A stretch of DNA of 64,000 nucleotides from Natribaculum luteum. GTDB taxonomy: Archaea; Halobacteriota; Halobacteria; Halobacteriales; Natrialbaceae. A model generated the notes under the pieces. It did not search any database and was not told the DNA's origin. It saw only the letters and a list, made by a program, of their open reading frames with translations. Numbering within the stretch: position 1 is the first letter of the stretch; the number at the start of each line of letters is the position of its first letter. A program made the position numbers and the translations under genes. Shown here one piece after another: positions 44,948 through 54,274 of the stretch. The stretch covers positions 186,001-250,000 of the forward strand of contig NZ_CP095398.1 in assembly GCF_023008545.1 (NCBI RefSeq). The letters are read 5' to 3'.

Positions 44948-46123
44948 ATGACAGATTCCGATACAGACTACGATGTCGTCATCGTCGGTGGCGGCGTGGC
45001 CGGCTGTGCCTCCGCGTACCATCTCGCATCCGATCACGACGTCGCCATCGTCGAACGAGGCCAGATCGCGGGCGAGGCGTCCGGCCTGGCGGCCGGACTC
45101 GTCGCACCGACGCTGTTCTACGGTGACCACCCGGACGTCGCGCGGTACGCGAACGAGTGGTTCCGAGCGTTCGACGGTACCCAGAACTTCTCGTATCACG
45201 AACGTCCACGGATCGAGTTTGTCCAGCCGGACAGCAAAGAGATCGCGCGTGGACGCGCCGCAAACCTCTCAGATGAGGGATTCCCCGTCTCGTTCCTCGA
45301 TCCGGAGGAGGTAGAGCAGGAGTATCCGTGGTTCGACGCGTCGCGATTCGCCGGCGCCGTCGAGTACGCGGACACGGGCTGGGTCGACCCCTACGAGTAC
45401 ACTGTATCCCTCCAGAAAGCCGCCGAGGACCGGGGCGTCGATGTGTTCACAAACACGCCGGTGAGCAGCTTTCACGTGGAGGACGGAATAGCAGAGGTCG
45501 AACTGTCGAAGAGATCGCTGTCCGCCGAGTACGTCGTGATGGCTGCTGGCTGGCGGACGCGGGACTTTCTGGCCGAATACGTCCAGCTTCCCATCCGCCC
45601 GTTCCGTCTCCAGTGTGCGATGCTACGGCTGGATGAGGATCTCGATGATACGTTCCCGCTCGGCCGTGTCGCCAGGGAGGAGCTCTATTTCCGTGGTGAA
45701 CTCAACGGCGACCTCCTCCTCGGCGGTGGCGAGTATTTCGAGGAACATCCGGAGGCGATTTCGTCCGGGTCGGGAATCGACGACGAGTTTCGCCAACACG
45801 TTGCGAGTACTGTTCCGACCTTCCTCGACGGGTTCGAACGGGCGGAGTTCGTCGACGGATGGTCTGGCATCGACGCGGCCACGCCTGACACCCTCCCCCT
45901 TCTCGGTTCTTCGGCTTCGCTCCCGGACGAGATCGTAGTCGCGACCGGGTTCAACGGCCTCGGGATGGTGAACTCCCCAGTTGCGGCAGCGGCGGTCAGA
46001 TCCCACGTGACCGGCGAGGATACGCCGTTTTCGCTGGAGCAGTTCGACGTCGATAGATTCTCCGACAGCACCGGAGACTTCGACCTGCGGGGCACGTTCG
46101 AGATGGAAGGTGCTGGTCGATGA
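44948..46123 (+). CDS. FAD-dependent oxidoreductase (DAO/sarcosine-oxidase-like), paralogue A
   Basis: This 391-residue amine or amino-acid dehydrogenase has the FAD-binding motif YDVVIVGGGVAGCASAYHLA at its N-terminus, followed by VERGQIAGEASGLAAG. A DAO-type substrate domain includes GWVDPYEYTVSLQ, and the C-terminal FAD part is TPDTLPLLGSS and TGFNGLGMVNSPV. Family members oxidise glycine, sarcosine, dimethylglycine or D-amino acids. This copy lacks the GDTATPDERP form seen in the other two, so it may use a different substrate. The start is the ATG at 44948, after a TATA-like TTTATAATAC (44915-44924). Confidence 0.87.
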   Translation: MTDSDTDYDVVIVGGGVAGCASAYHLASDHDVAIVERGQIAGEASGLAAGLVAPTLFYGDHPDVARYANEWFRAFDGTQNFSYHERPRIEFVQPDSKEIARGRAANLSDEGFPVSFLDPEEVEQEYPWFDASRFAGAVEYADTGWVDPYEYTVSLQKAAEDRGVDVFTNTPVSSFHVEDGIAEVELSKRSLSAEYVVMAAGWRTRDFLAEYVQLPIRPFRLQCAMLRLDEDLDDTFPLGRVAREELYFRGELNGDLLLGGGEYFEEHPEAISSGSGIDDEFRQHVASTVPTFLDGFERAEFVDGWSGIDAATPDTLPLLGSSASLPDEIVVATGFNGLGMVNSPVAAAAVRSHVTGEDTPFSLEQFDVDRFSDSTGDFDLRGTFEMEGAGR

Positions 46124-46329
46124 TCGAGTGTCCGTGATGCCGCGCATCCCAGCGTGATTTCAGGAGATCATCTCGTGTACGATGTTAACGTTCGATGGCC
46201 CGCCAGCTACGCCGAAATCTCGGACGTCGTCGAAGTATAGTCTGCGGCTACAGCTGGGAGTTCGCTCGGATGCAATTGATTCGTTTAAGCGCCGTAGATC
46301 GCGCCGAGGTGATGCCGGTCAGTGGGCGG

Positions 46330-47847
46330 TCAAAAGGACGGTTCGTCGAGCGAGAGGTTGACCGCTTTCGTATGGGTGTACTCGGCGAGCGTCTCCTTGG
46401 CACACTCCCGGCCGATACCTGAAGCCTTGTAGCCGCCGAAAGGAATTCCCGGCCCGCCGCCATGGTACTCGTTGATCCAGACACTCCCAGCCTGGATGTC
46501 CGCCGCAGCCCGATGTGCCAGTGACGCATCCCGGGTAGCGACTCCCGCTGCGAGGCCGTACTCGACGTCGTTGGCGAGCTCGATTGCCTCGTCGTAGTTC
46601 TCGAAGGTGATGAGACACTGCACCGGACCAAAGATCTCTTCCTGTGCGATCCGCATCTGGTTGTCAACCTGGTCGAACACTATCGGCCCCACGAAGAATC
46701 CCTCACCATCTTCCCGGTCCGGGACACCCTCGCCGTAGACCTGCTCTGCTCCTTCGTCTCGGCCGACGCCGACGTACTTTGAGACCTTGTCGTACTGATT
46801 CCGGAAGGTCAGCGGCCCCATCGTCGTCCCGTCCACGAGCGGATCGCCGGGTTCCCAATCGGCGGCCGCTTCGGTGAAGGCGTCGACGAACTCCTCGTGT
46901 ACGTCCTCATGGACGAGGATGCGAGAGCAGGCGTCACACGACTGGCCAGTGTTATAGAAGATCCCCGCGGCAGAGGTCTCGGCGGCCTGCTCGATGTCCG
47001 CATCCGGGAAGACGACGAACGGCGACTTCCCGCCGAGTTCCAGCGTCACCGGTGTCACGTGATCGGCCGCGGTCTCCATCACCTGTTTGCCTACCGGGAC
47101 CGAGCCCGTGAACGACAGTTTGTCCACGTCTTCATGATCTGTGAGCGGAGTACCGGCCTCCGTGCCGTACCCGTTGACGACGTTTAACACGCCGTCGGGC
47201 AGGATATCTTCGGACAGCTGTGCGGCCCGCGTGATCGACAGCGGTGCCTCTTCCGATGGCTTACAGACGACGGTGTTGCCGGCCGCGAGCGCCGCACCTG
47301 CTTTCCAAGCGAAGAGGTCGATCGGATAGTTCCACGGCAGGATCTGGCCGGCTACACCGTATGGCTCGTTGCGGATGTAGACGTGATTGTCCTCACCCTG
47401 TGGAAGGTGGGAACCTTCGTGGGCCCGTGCGACCGAAACGTAGTACTCGAAGTACTCGATCGCGTCGAGGACTTCATCACGGGCGTACGCGAGCGGTTTC
47501 CCCGTGTCGAGCGATTCGAGCAGCGCGAGTTCGTCGGCGTACTCTCGAATCCGGTCCATCCACTCTCGAATGATCCCGGCGCGGTCAGCGGGTGTCATCT
47601 GTCGCCAGTGTTCTCGGAACGCGGAACGTGCGGCGGATACAGCCCTGTCGACGTCCTCGGCGTCTCCGCGTGCCACGTCGCTGATCGGTTGCGCTACGGC
47701 TGGGTCGATCGTCTCGAACTGGCGACCACTCGACGGGGCGACGGTCCGCCCGTCGATCCAGTGACCGAACGTCGTGTCTGCCGCCGCTCGTTCGATAGCC
47801 TTCGTGTGATTCTCTTCGACGGACTCTGTGAACGTTTGTGAACTCAT
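46330..47847 (-). CDS. NAD(P)-dependent aldehyde dehydrogenase (betaine-aldehyde type)
   Basis: This 505-residue enzyme has the standard ALDH layout: GQILPWNYPIDLFAWK for cofactor binding, SFTGSVPVGK, the general base Glu in LELGGKSPFVVF, and the catalytic Cys in NTGQSCDACSR. The C-terminal GIPFGGYKASGIGRE is typical of betaine-aldehyde and 4-aminobutyraldehyde dehydrogenases. It lies convergent with paralogue A and divergent from the next FAD oxidoreductase, so it could oxidise an aldehyde released by amine oxidation. Precise substrate unknown. Confidence 0.88.
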   Translation of the reverse strand: MSSQTFTESVEENHTKAIERAAADTTFGHWIDGRTVAPSSGRQFETIDPAVAQPISDVARGDAEDVDRAVSAARSAFREHWRQMTPADRAGIIREWMDRIREYADELALLESLDTGKPLAYARDEVLDAIEYFEYYVSVARAHEGSHLPQGEDNHVYIRNEPYGVAGQILPWNYPIDLFAWKAGAALAAGNTVVCKPSEEAPLSITRAAQLSEDILPDGVLNVVNGYGTEAGTPLTDHEDVDKLSFTGSVPVGKQVMETAADHVTPVTLELGGKSPFVVFPDADIEQAAETSAAGIFYNTGQSCDACSRILVHEDVHEEFVDAFTEAAADWEPGDPLVDGTTMGPLTFRNQYDKVSKYVGVGRDEGAEQVYGEGVPDREDGEGFFVGPIVFDQVDNQMRIAQEEIFGPVQCLITFENYDEAIELANDVEYGLAAGVATRDASLAHRAAADIQAGSVWINEYHGGGPGIPFGGYKASGIGRECAKETLAEYTHTKAVNLSLDEPSF

Positions 47848-47890
47848 AGTTCGACAGTGGCGGCGTAAATGTTATCGTATGGGGGTATAA

Positions 47891-48088
47891 TTGTTGGGAT
47901 GCTTCGCCGAGGACGTCGAGAGCCACGTGGGATACTACCGTCGGAGCGACGACTCCATCCGTGTCAGGCCGCCCTCGTTCCTCGATGTGGCGGATCTCCC
48001 GCCCCCGACTCCGCAGTCAGTCGAAGAGGCAACGCTGACAACGGTTCGAGAACCCAAAGAGTTAGGAGCGCGGAATACTGTTACTTGA
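47891..48088 (+). other. Possible coding fragment upstream of paralogue B
   Basis: A 65-codon frame has GC-rich third positions and an acidic product (AEDVESHVGYYRRSDDSI, then PPPTPQSVEEATL), unlike typical intergenic DNA. It ends just before the oxidoreductase start at 48095 and lies in its promoter region. It may be the tail of a deleted gene. I do not recognise a family. Confidence 0.25.
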
Positions 48089-48094
48089 GTACCT

Positions 48095-49273
48095 ATGGCA
48101 AGCCATAGTTACGACGTAGCGATCATCGGCGGCGGCATCAACGGGTGCGTGGCGGCGAAGTTCCTCGCCGACGACCACGACGTACTCGTCTTGGAGAAAG
48201 ACCAAATTGCGGGTGCAACGACCGCGAAGGCGTCGGGACTTATTTCGGTCGCGCACGACTACATCGACCATCTCGAGGCCGCCAAGTACGCGGCCGACTT
48301 CTTCGACGAGTACGACGGCACGGGAAACTTCGAATTCACGCAGCGCACGAATCTCCGCCTCATCCCGCCGGGGACGGAAGAACTCGCCCGGTCCGAGGCC
48401 GAACGCATCGAGGAGCACTTCGAGATGGACTACATCGAGTCGACGAGTGAGATCGAGGACCGATATCCAGGAATCTTCGAGTTGGACCCCTTCGTCGGCG
48501 CCATCGAAGTCGAGCAAGGTGGCTGGGTCGACCCTTACACGCTGACGATGACCTTCAAGGAGGACGCTGAGGACTCTGGTGCCGACTTCGAGACCGGTGT
48601 CGAAGTAACCGACATCACCACCGAGGACGGCGCCGTTACCGGCGTCGAGACCAATACTGGCACGTACGCCGCCGATAACGTCGTCGTGGCGATGGGCTGG
48701 CACACCAAAGAATTCGTCTCCGAATGGGTCGACCTTCCCATTCGACCGTTCCGCTATCAGTGGGTCAACCTCGAGGTCGAGCGGGACTTCCCCGACTACT
48801 GCCCCGTCGCCTGGGACAGGCAGAGTCAACTCTACTGGCGCCCCGAACACAACGGCGACCTCCACGTCGGGGGCGGCACCTACTTCGTGGACGAACCGGG
48901 TTCGGTCCGCACGACGACCATCGAGGACTTCAGGCGTCACGTCGCCATGACCATCCCCGAGCAGGTGAGTAACGTCGGGGATGCCCGCGTCTCCAGTGAG
49001 GACACTTGCCACATCGGCGACACTGCGACCCCCGACGAGCGCCCCATCCACGACGCTCCTGACGACTGTCCCGACGGTCTCATCATCTCGACGGGGATGC
49101 ACGGGTTCGGAATCATGGGATCGCCCGTCACCGGTGCGGCCGTGCGTTCTCTCGTCACCGGCGAGGACGCACCGTTCCCCATATCGAAGTACGCCCTCGA
49201 CCGCTTCGACGACGGACCACACGACTGGAGTGCGACCTTCATCAACGAATCACCAGATGAAATCGGAACCTGA
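48095..49273 (+). CDS. FAD-dependent oxidoreductase (DAO/sarcosine-oxidase-like), paralogue B
   Basis: This 392-residue flavoprotein has SYDVAIIGGGINGCVAAKFLA for FAD binding, VLEKDQIAGATTAKASGLI, the GGWVDPYTLTMTF segment, the middle domain LPIRPFRYQWVN with EHNGDLHVGGGTYFVDEP, and the C-terminal IGDTATPDERPIHDAP and GMHGFGIMGSPVTGAAVRSL. It is expected to oxidise a small amine or N-methylated amino acid and to pass electrons on, plausibly to the ETF encoded immediately downstream on the same strand. The gap to etfB is about 170 bases and contains an AT-rich box, so it may be transcribed separately. Confidence 0.88.
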   Translation: MASHSYDVAIIGGGINGCVAAKFLADDHDVLVLEKDQIAGATTAKASGLISVAHDYIDHLEAAKYAADFFDEYDGTGNFEFTQRTNLRLIPPGTEELARSEAERIEEHFEMDYIESTSEIEDRYPGIFELDPFVGAIEVEQGGWVDPYTLTMTFKEDAEDSGADFETGVEVTDITTEDGAVTGVETNTGTYAADNVVVAMGWHTKEFVSEWVDLPIRPFRYQWVNLEVERDFPDYCPVAWDRQSQLYWRPEHNGDLHVGGGTYFVDEPGSVRTTTIEDFRRHVAMTIPEQVSNVGDARVSSEDTCHIGDTATPDERPIHDAPDDCPDGLIISTGMHGFGIMGSPVTGAAVRSLVTGEDAPFPISKYALDRFDDGPHDWSATFINESPDEIGT

Positions 49274-49443
49274 ACGCGAATCTTTGCCACTCTCCGAATT
49301 GGACCCCCCGAATCACGCCAGTCACGATACCCCCTCGTGAGTCGCTACTGCGGTCGGATCTGGTCGCGCTCGCGATATCTGTCCTCCGTTCGACCGAGAC
49401 TATGAAAACACTTAATAATGATACAACATATATTCCTGTGAGT

Positions 49444-50235
49444 ATGCAAATTCTCGTAGCGGTTAGTGAGGTTGCCGACGTCGCGGACGAGTTCGAGATC
49501 GAGGACCTCTCGATCCCCGAGCAGTACCTTGAGTACGACCTGAACGAATGGGATGACTACGCGGTCGAGGAGGCCGTCCAGTTGAGTGAAGCCAAGGAAG
49601 ACGTTGAGGTCGTGACAGTGACGATCGGACCGGAGCGGGCAGAGGAGACGATTCGGATGGCGCTGGCGAAAGGTGCCGATCGCGCAATCCGCGTCTGGGA
49701 CGGCGCGCTTGCGGAGGCCGGCTATCTTGACACCAGGGCGAAAGCCGACCTACTCGCCGCCGTTGTCGCCGAAGAATCACCTGACCTCGTGCTGACCGGA
49801 GTCCAGTCGGACGACGAGGCGAACGCTGCGACCGGCGTGACACTCGCGGAGGTACTGGGGTTCCAATGGTCGGCCGTGGTCAACGAACTGGACCTCGACC
49901 AAGAGGCGGGCCTGGCGAACGTCCACCGCGAACTGGAAGGCGGACTCGAGGAGCTTGTTGGGGTGGAACTACCGGCGGTGTTGACGATCCAGTCGGGGAT
50001 CAACGAGCCCCGGTACGCGAGCTTGCGTGGCATTCGACAGGCTCAGCGTAAACCACTGGACGTCTACTCTTTGGAGGACCTCGATCTCGACGCGGGCTTG
50101 GTCGACAGTCCGCTGGAACAGACCGGGCTGTACAAACCCGAGTCAGAGGGCGAAGCGACGTTGTGGGAGGGTGAGCCTTCGGAGACGGCCGGCGAACTCG
50201 CTGGACTGCTTCAGGAGAAGGGGGTAGGCCAATGA
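49444..50235 (+). CDS. etfB: Electron transfer flavoprotein beta subunit (FixA)
   Basis: This 263-residue subunit carries electrons from flavin dehydrogenases to the membrane ETF:quinone oxidoreductase together with the alpha subunit. It shows the beta-type N-terminus MQILVAVSEVADVADEFEI, DDYAVEEAVQLSE and VVTVTIGPERAEETIRMALAKGADRAIRVWD, and the core GVQSDDEANAATGVTLAEVLGF. The ATG at 49444 is preferred to 49402 because it gives the normal N-terminus. The stop overlaps the etfA start by four bases (ATGA), so the two are translationally coupled. ETF beside four flavin dehydrogenase genes suggests a dedicated electron path. Confidence 0.92.
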   Translation: MQILVAVSEVADVADEFEIEDLSIPEQYLEYDLNEWDDYAVEEAVQLSEAKEDVEVVTVTIGPERAEETIRMALAKGADRAIRVWDGALAEAGYLDTRAKADLLAAVVAEESPDLVLTGVQSDDEANAATGVTLAEVLGFQWSAVVNELDLDQEAGLANVHRELEGGLEELVGVELPAVLTIQSGINEPRYASLRGIRQAQRKPLDVYSLEDLDLDAGLVDSPLEQTGLYKPESEGEATLWEGEPSETAGELAGLLQEKGVGQ

Positions 50236-51185
50236 GCGTGCTGGTCGTCGCTGAGCACCGTCGTGGGGAGCTACGGGACGTGAGCCTCGAGATGATTACT
50301 GCAGGGAGGCAGGTCACAGCAGCGACGGACGGCGACCTCCATGTGGCGGTGATCGGCGGCCGGGTCGACGAGTACGCTCAACAACTCAACCGCGAGGGCG
50401 TCGACGTCGTCTACACGGTCGCCGAAGGTGAGGAGTTCAACCACGATGTCTCCGTCCAGACAGTAGAACAACTCACCGTGGACCTCGATCCGGCAGTATT
50501 GTTGATGCCACACACGGTGAACGGGCTGGATTACGCGCCTGCGGTGGCGTCACGCCTGGATCGGCCGCTGGTATCTGACGCGATCGGTCTGGCGGTCGAG
50601 GACGACCTCGTGGTAACCCGGGAGCTGTACGGATCGAAAGTCGAGACATCGATCGCAGTCGGGAGCGAACGGGCCGCCGTGACGGTGCGGCCTGCGGAGT
50701 GGCCGAAAACCGAGGCGATCGGAGATGCCCAGATAGAAACCGCCGACGTGACGATTGACGAGTCCACGATCGGATCCACGGTAAGGGGATTCGAAGAGAC
50801 CACCGGTGGCGATATCGACATCACGGACTCTGAAATCCTCGTCTCCGTCGGTCGCGGGATCGACGAAGAGGAGAACCTGGACCTCATCTTTGACCTGGCG
50901 GACGAATTGGACGCAACGGTGTCAGCCTCGCGTCCAATCGTCGACAGCGGCTGGCTCGAGAAAGGTCGACAGGTCGGTCAGTCCGGCAAGGTCGTAACGC
51001 CAGATGTCTACATCGCGATCGGTATCTCCGGAGCCGTCCAGCATGTCGCCGGCATGAAGGACTCGGAGACGATCGTCGCGATCAACACCGATCCGAACGC
51101 TCCAATCTTCGACATCGCCGACTACGGGATCGTCGACGATCTCTTCGACGTAGTGCCGGCGCTGATAGAACAGTTCGAGGCGTAA
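50232..51185 (+). CDS. etfA: Electron transfer flavoprotein alpha subunit (FixB)
   Basis: This 317-residue subunit has an N-terminal domain ([22 protein letters not shown]) and the C-terminal FAD-binding domain with [42 protein letters not shown] and [31 protein letters not shown] in pieces. The FAD-binding residues of the GISGAVQH and NTDPNAPIF loops are kept. It overlaps etfB by four bases. It converges with the transporter operon. Confidence 0.93.
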   Translation: MSVLVVAEHRRGELRDVSLEMITAGRQVTAATDGDLHVAVIGGRVDEYAQQLNREGVDVVYTVAEGEEFNHDVSVQTVEQLTVDLDPAVLLMPHTVNGLDYAPAVASRLDRPLVSDAIGLAVEDDLVVTRELYGSKVETSIAVGSERAAVTVRPAEWPKTEAIGDAQIETADVTIDESTIGSTVRGFEETTGGDIDITDSEILVSVGRGIDEEENLDLIFDLADELDATVSASRPIVDSGWLEKGRQVGQSGKVVTPDVYIAIGISGAVQHVAGMKDSETIVAINTDPNAPIFDIADYGIVDDLFDVVPALIEQFEA

Positions 51186-51418
51186 CCCGGATCGCTGGGT
51201 TGAGAGCCGCGTCTGATGGATACCGTCGGTGAACCGTTCGAATGAGGAGAAACTAGTCGGCGGCACCGTATGGGCGGTTTTGCTGGCACAATATAGTCGA
51301 AACGTATCGAAGCCGGGAGAGTTGTATCTCTCCGACGACAAAACGAACAAACGTGGGGAATCGCCTCCGAGGAACCGAGCCAACATCCGGCGTCGAAGAG
51401 ACAACGCGGTCGAACCAG

Positions 51419-52189
51419 CTAGGAGCGTTCAAGCCGCGTTGCGAGCGCCGCAATCGAGATGCTTATTACCAGCACCACGACGCTGATCGAGTAGATCTCG
51501 GGGGTGATACCTCGTCGGACACGCGACCAGATCTCCATCGGGAGCGTCGTGTCGCCGAGTCCTCCAACGAAGAAGGCGATGAGGAACTCGTCGAATGAGA
51601 GGGTGAAACTGAACAGCGCAGCGGCAATAATGCTCGGCGCGAGCAGCGGCAGCGTCACTTCACGCATGATGGTCAGTTCGTCGCCGCCGAGGTCCATTGC
51701 CGCCTCCTCGAGCGACGTGTCGAAGTCTTGTAACCCGGAAACCATCACAAGTGTGGCGAACGGAAGCGCATAGACGATGTGGCCGATTATGATCGCTCCT
51801 TCACCCCGCTGGAGGCCGAGGTTCGATAGGACCGCGAACAGTCCGATGGCGTAGACGATCACGGGTAACATCAGTGGAAGGCTGAGGTATGCCATTGCAA
51901 AGCTCTTCCGCTTCGGCCAGGTGTATCGGACGATGCCGAAACTAGCCATGATGCTGAGTATCGTCGTGATAACCATTACGACGAGTGCAATCTTCACACT
52001 GAGTAGCAGTGCACTCGTCAGTGCCTGCGCGCTCAATAGGGCTTTGTAGTATTCGAGCGTGAAGCCGAATCCCTCTCCTCCTTTCTTGAACGAAAGAGCG
52101 ACGACGACCAGAATTGGAGCGTACAGATAGAGATACGTCCCCGCTGTGGCCGCATTGAGACCGTACCGATAGAGTTCCTTCACCTGCAT
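51419..52189 (-). CDS. ABC transporter permease, PotC type
   Basis: This 256-residue permease is the last gene of a four-gene spermidine/putrescine-type importer operon. Hydrophobic helices include AGTYLYLYAPILVVVALSF and SFAMAYLSLPLMLPVIVYAIGLFAVL. The EAA loop is TSLEEAAMDLGGDELTIMREVTLPLLAPS. It begins three bases after the upstream permease gene stops. The Pot family also moves betaine-like and opine-like cations, so polyamine is not certain. Confidence 0.9.
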   Translation of the reverse strand: MQVKELYRYGLNAATAGTYLYLYAPILVVVALSFKKGGEGFGFTLEYYKALLSAQALTSALLLSVKIALVVMVITTILSIMASFGIVRYTWPKRKSFAMAYLSLPLMLPVIVYAIGLFAVLSNLGLQRGEGAIIIGHIVYALPFATLVMVSGLQDFDTSLEEAAMDLGGDELTIMREVTLPLLAPSIIAAALFSFTLSFDEFLIAFFVGGLGDTTLPMEIWSRVRRGITPEIYSISVVVLVISISIAALATRLERS

Positions 52190-52192
52190 GTT

Positions 52193-53170
52193 TTACCCCA
52201 TGCTCCTCGAGCTGACGTTCAGTCCCAGTCGACTGCCAAGCCACAACAGGAACAGCACAACGACCAAGAGGATGAACGACAGGGCAGCGCCGAGGTTCCA
52301 ATTGAACAGTTCACGGAATTGTGAGACGATGACGTTGGCGTAGAGGATTCCGTTGCTGCCGCCGAGAAGTGTGGGGGTGATGAACGCCGCGGCGCACTTG
52401 ATGAAGATGAACAGTGAGCCGGCGGCTGCTCCCGGCAGAGTCAGTGGGAAGATGACCTCTTTGAAGACGTCGACGCGGGTCGCACCCATGTCCTGTGCGG
52501 CTTCGATGAGCGAGTTGTCGAGGCCGTTCATGCTCGCGTACAGCGGGAGGATCATGAACGGGATGTAGACGTAGACGAGGCCGACCGTCGTCGCGAGTCC
52601 CGTGTACAGCAGCTGCAGTTTCGGGAGCCCCAGCGTCGAGAGCGTCGTATTGATGATCCCGTTTTGCGAGAGAATCGGAACCCAGGCGTACGTTCGGATC
52701 AGATACGACGTCCAGAACGGGATGATTACCAGCATGATCAGGCTCGTCTTGTACCGCTGTGGCGCTTTCTGCCCGACGTAGTACGTGATCGGATACGATA
52801 TGATCAGGCAGATGAATGTTACGACGAGAGATACACGCAACGACTTCAGGAGTAGTTTAACGTACGTGGCATTTTCCCAGTTGAAAGAGAGAAGCGCGTC
52901 TGGGGTCAGGAATGCCACGTAGTGGTTGATCGTGAAGGCGAAGCGCTCCATCGGAACCTCTTGGAACTGGTTAATACTGTAGAGGAACAGGAGGAAGAAT
53001 GGTAACATGTAGACGACCGTCAGCAACAGCGCGACGGGACCAAACGTCGCCAACCCTTTCCGGTACTCCGACCGAAGGGCGTCAATGACCCACGCTCTAA
53101 CCCCGTCCGGGCTGGTAGGTGCTCCCTCTGTGGCGAGATCGGTTTCACGAACCGGTGATTTATTACTCAT
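52193..53170 (-). CDS. ABC transporter permease, PotB type
   Basis: This 325-residue membrane protein has helices such as FGPVALLLTVVYMLPFFLLFLYSI and SLIMLVIIPFWTSYLIRTYAWV, the latter a PotB signature. The EAA loop is NSLIEAAQDMGATRVDVFKEVIFPLTLPG. The start overlaps the end of the ATPase gene by eight bases, so translation is coupled. The order in the operon is binding protein, ATPase, PotB, PotC. Confidence 0.9.
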   Translation of the reverse strand: MSNKSPVRETDLATEGAPTSPDGVRAWVIDALRSEYRKGLATFGPVALLLTVVYMLPFFLLFLYSINQFQEVPMERFAFTINHYVAFLTPDALLSFNWENATYVKLLLKSLRVSLVVTFICLIISYPITYYVGQKAPQRYKTSLIMLVIIPFWTSYLIRTYAWVPILSQNGIINTTLSTLGLPKLQLLYTGLATTVGLVYVYIPFMILPLYASMNGLDNSLIEAAQDMGATRVDVFKEVIFPLTLPGAAAGSLFIFIKCAAAFITPTLLGGSNGILYANVIVSQFRELFNWNLGAALSFILLVVVLFLLWLGSRLGLNVSSRSMG

Positions 53171-54245
53171 CGGTTGAATTCCTGAATAGCTTCGTTTGCG
53201 TATCGTCCCATGTCATCGATACCTCCTCCCCTATCGTCGGTAGCTCGTCGATCCGTTCAACGTGTTCTTCGACGACTAGTGTCTGACCATCTATGTCGAT
53301 GTGGATCTTCATCGTGTTCCCCTGGTAAATGACATCATCGACAGCTCCAGAGAGACGCGGATCGTCGCCGGTGAGGTGGATCTTCTCGGGGCGAATCGAG
53401 ACTGTTACGCTCTCCCCGTCGGAGAACCCGTCGGTATCCTTGACTGGGATCTCGATGTTACCCCACACGACCAAAGCTTCACTGCCCCGGGTCTGATACC
53501 TACCGTCGATCAGATTGGTGTCACCGATGAAATCGGCGACAAACCGCGTTTCGGGCTCCTCGTAAATCTCCGTCGCGGTGCCCACCTGCTCAACGTCCCC
53601 GTCGTTCATCACTGCGATGTAGTCACTCATCGTCAGCGCCTCTTCCTGATCGTGAGTGACGTACACGAAGGTCGTCCCTAGTTGGTTCTGGAGATTCTTC
53701 AACTCGACTTGCATCTCTTCGCGCAGTTTCATGTCGAGTGCACCGAGCGGTTCGTCCAGAAGCAGTATGGTTGGTTCCGTAATCAGCGCTCGCGCAAGCG
53801 CGACACGCTGCTGTTGCCCTCCAGATAGCTCGTCGATACTCCGGTCTTGGTACCCGCCGAGGGAGACCAGTTCGAGCATTTCCTCGGCACGTCTCTGTCG
53901 TTCCTCTTTGGACACGTCCCGCATTTTCAGTCCGAAAGCGACGTTCTCCCCCACGGTTTTGTGCGGGAAGAGCGCGTAGCTCTGGAACACCATACTCGTC
54001 GGACGGCTATAGGGCGCCACCGAGGAGACGTCCTCGTCGGCGATCGTGATCGTCCCTTCCGTTTGCTCCTCGAAGCCGGCGATCATTCGAAGTGTCGTCG
54101 TCTTTCCACACCCCGATGGTCCGAGAAGCGTCAGGAACGACCCTTGTTCCACATACAGGTCGAGGTCGTCGACAGCGACAACGTTACCGAATTGTTTGGT
54201 GACGCCATCTAACACAACGTCGTTGTTCGCGTTGTTCGTAGCCAT
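53163..54245 (-). CDS. ABC transporter ATP-binding protein, PotA type
   Basis: This 360-residue ATPase energises the Pot-type importer. Walker A is LLGPSGCGKTTTLRMIAG, the Q-loop MVFQSYALFPHKTV, the signature ELSGGQQQRVALARAL, and Walker B ILLLDEPLGALD. A TOBE domain follows from about residue 270 (SIRPEKIHL). The start follows the binding-protein stop by about 30 bases. Confidence 0.92.
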   Translation of the reverse strand: MATNNANNDVVLDGVTKQFGNVVAVDDLDLYVEQGSFLTLLGPSGCGKTTTLRMIAGFEEQTEGTITIADEDVSSVAPYSRPTSMVFQSYALFPHKTVGENVAFGLKMRDVSKEERQRRAEEMLELVSLGGYQDRSIDELSGGQQQRVALARALITEPTILLLDEPLGALDMKLREEMQVELKNLQNQLGTTFVYVTHDQEEALTMSDYIAVMNDGDVEQVGTATEIYEEPETRFVADFIGDTNLIDGRYQTRGSEALVVWGNIEIPVKDTDGFSDGESVTVSIRPEKIHLTGDDPRLSGAVDDVIYQGNTMKIHIDIDGQTLVVEEHVERIDELPTIGEEVSMTWDDTQTKLFRNSTDE

Positions 54246-54274
54246 AGTTTATAACAAGTGAGATTTTCGTTCTG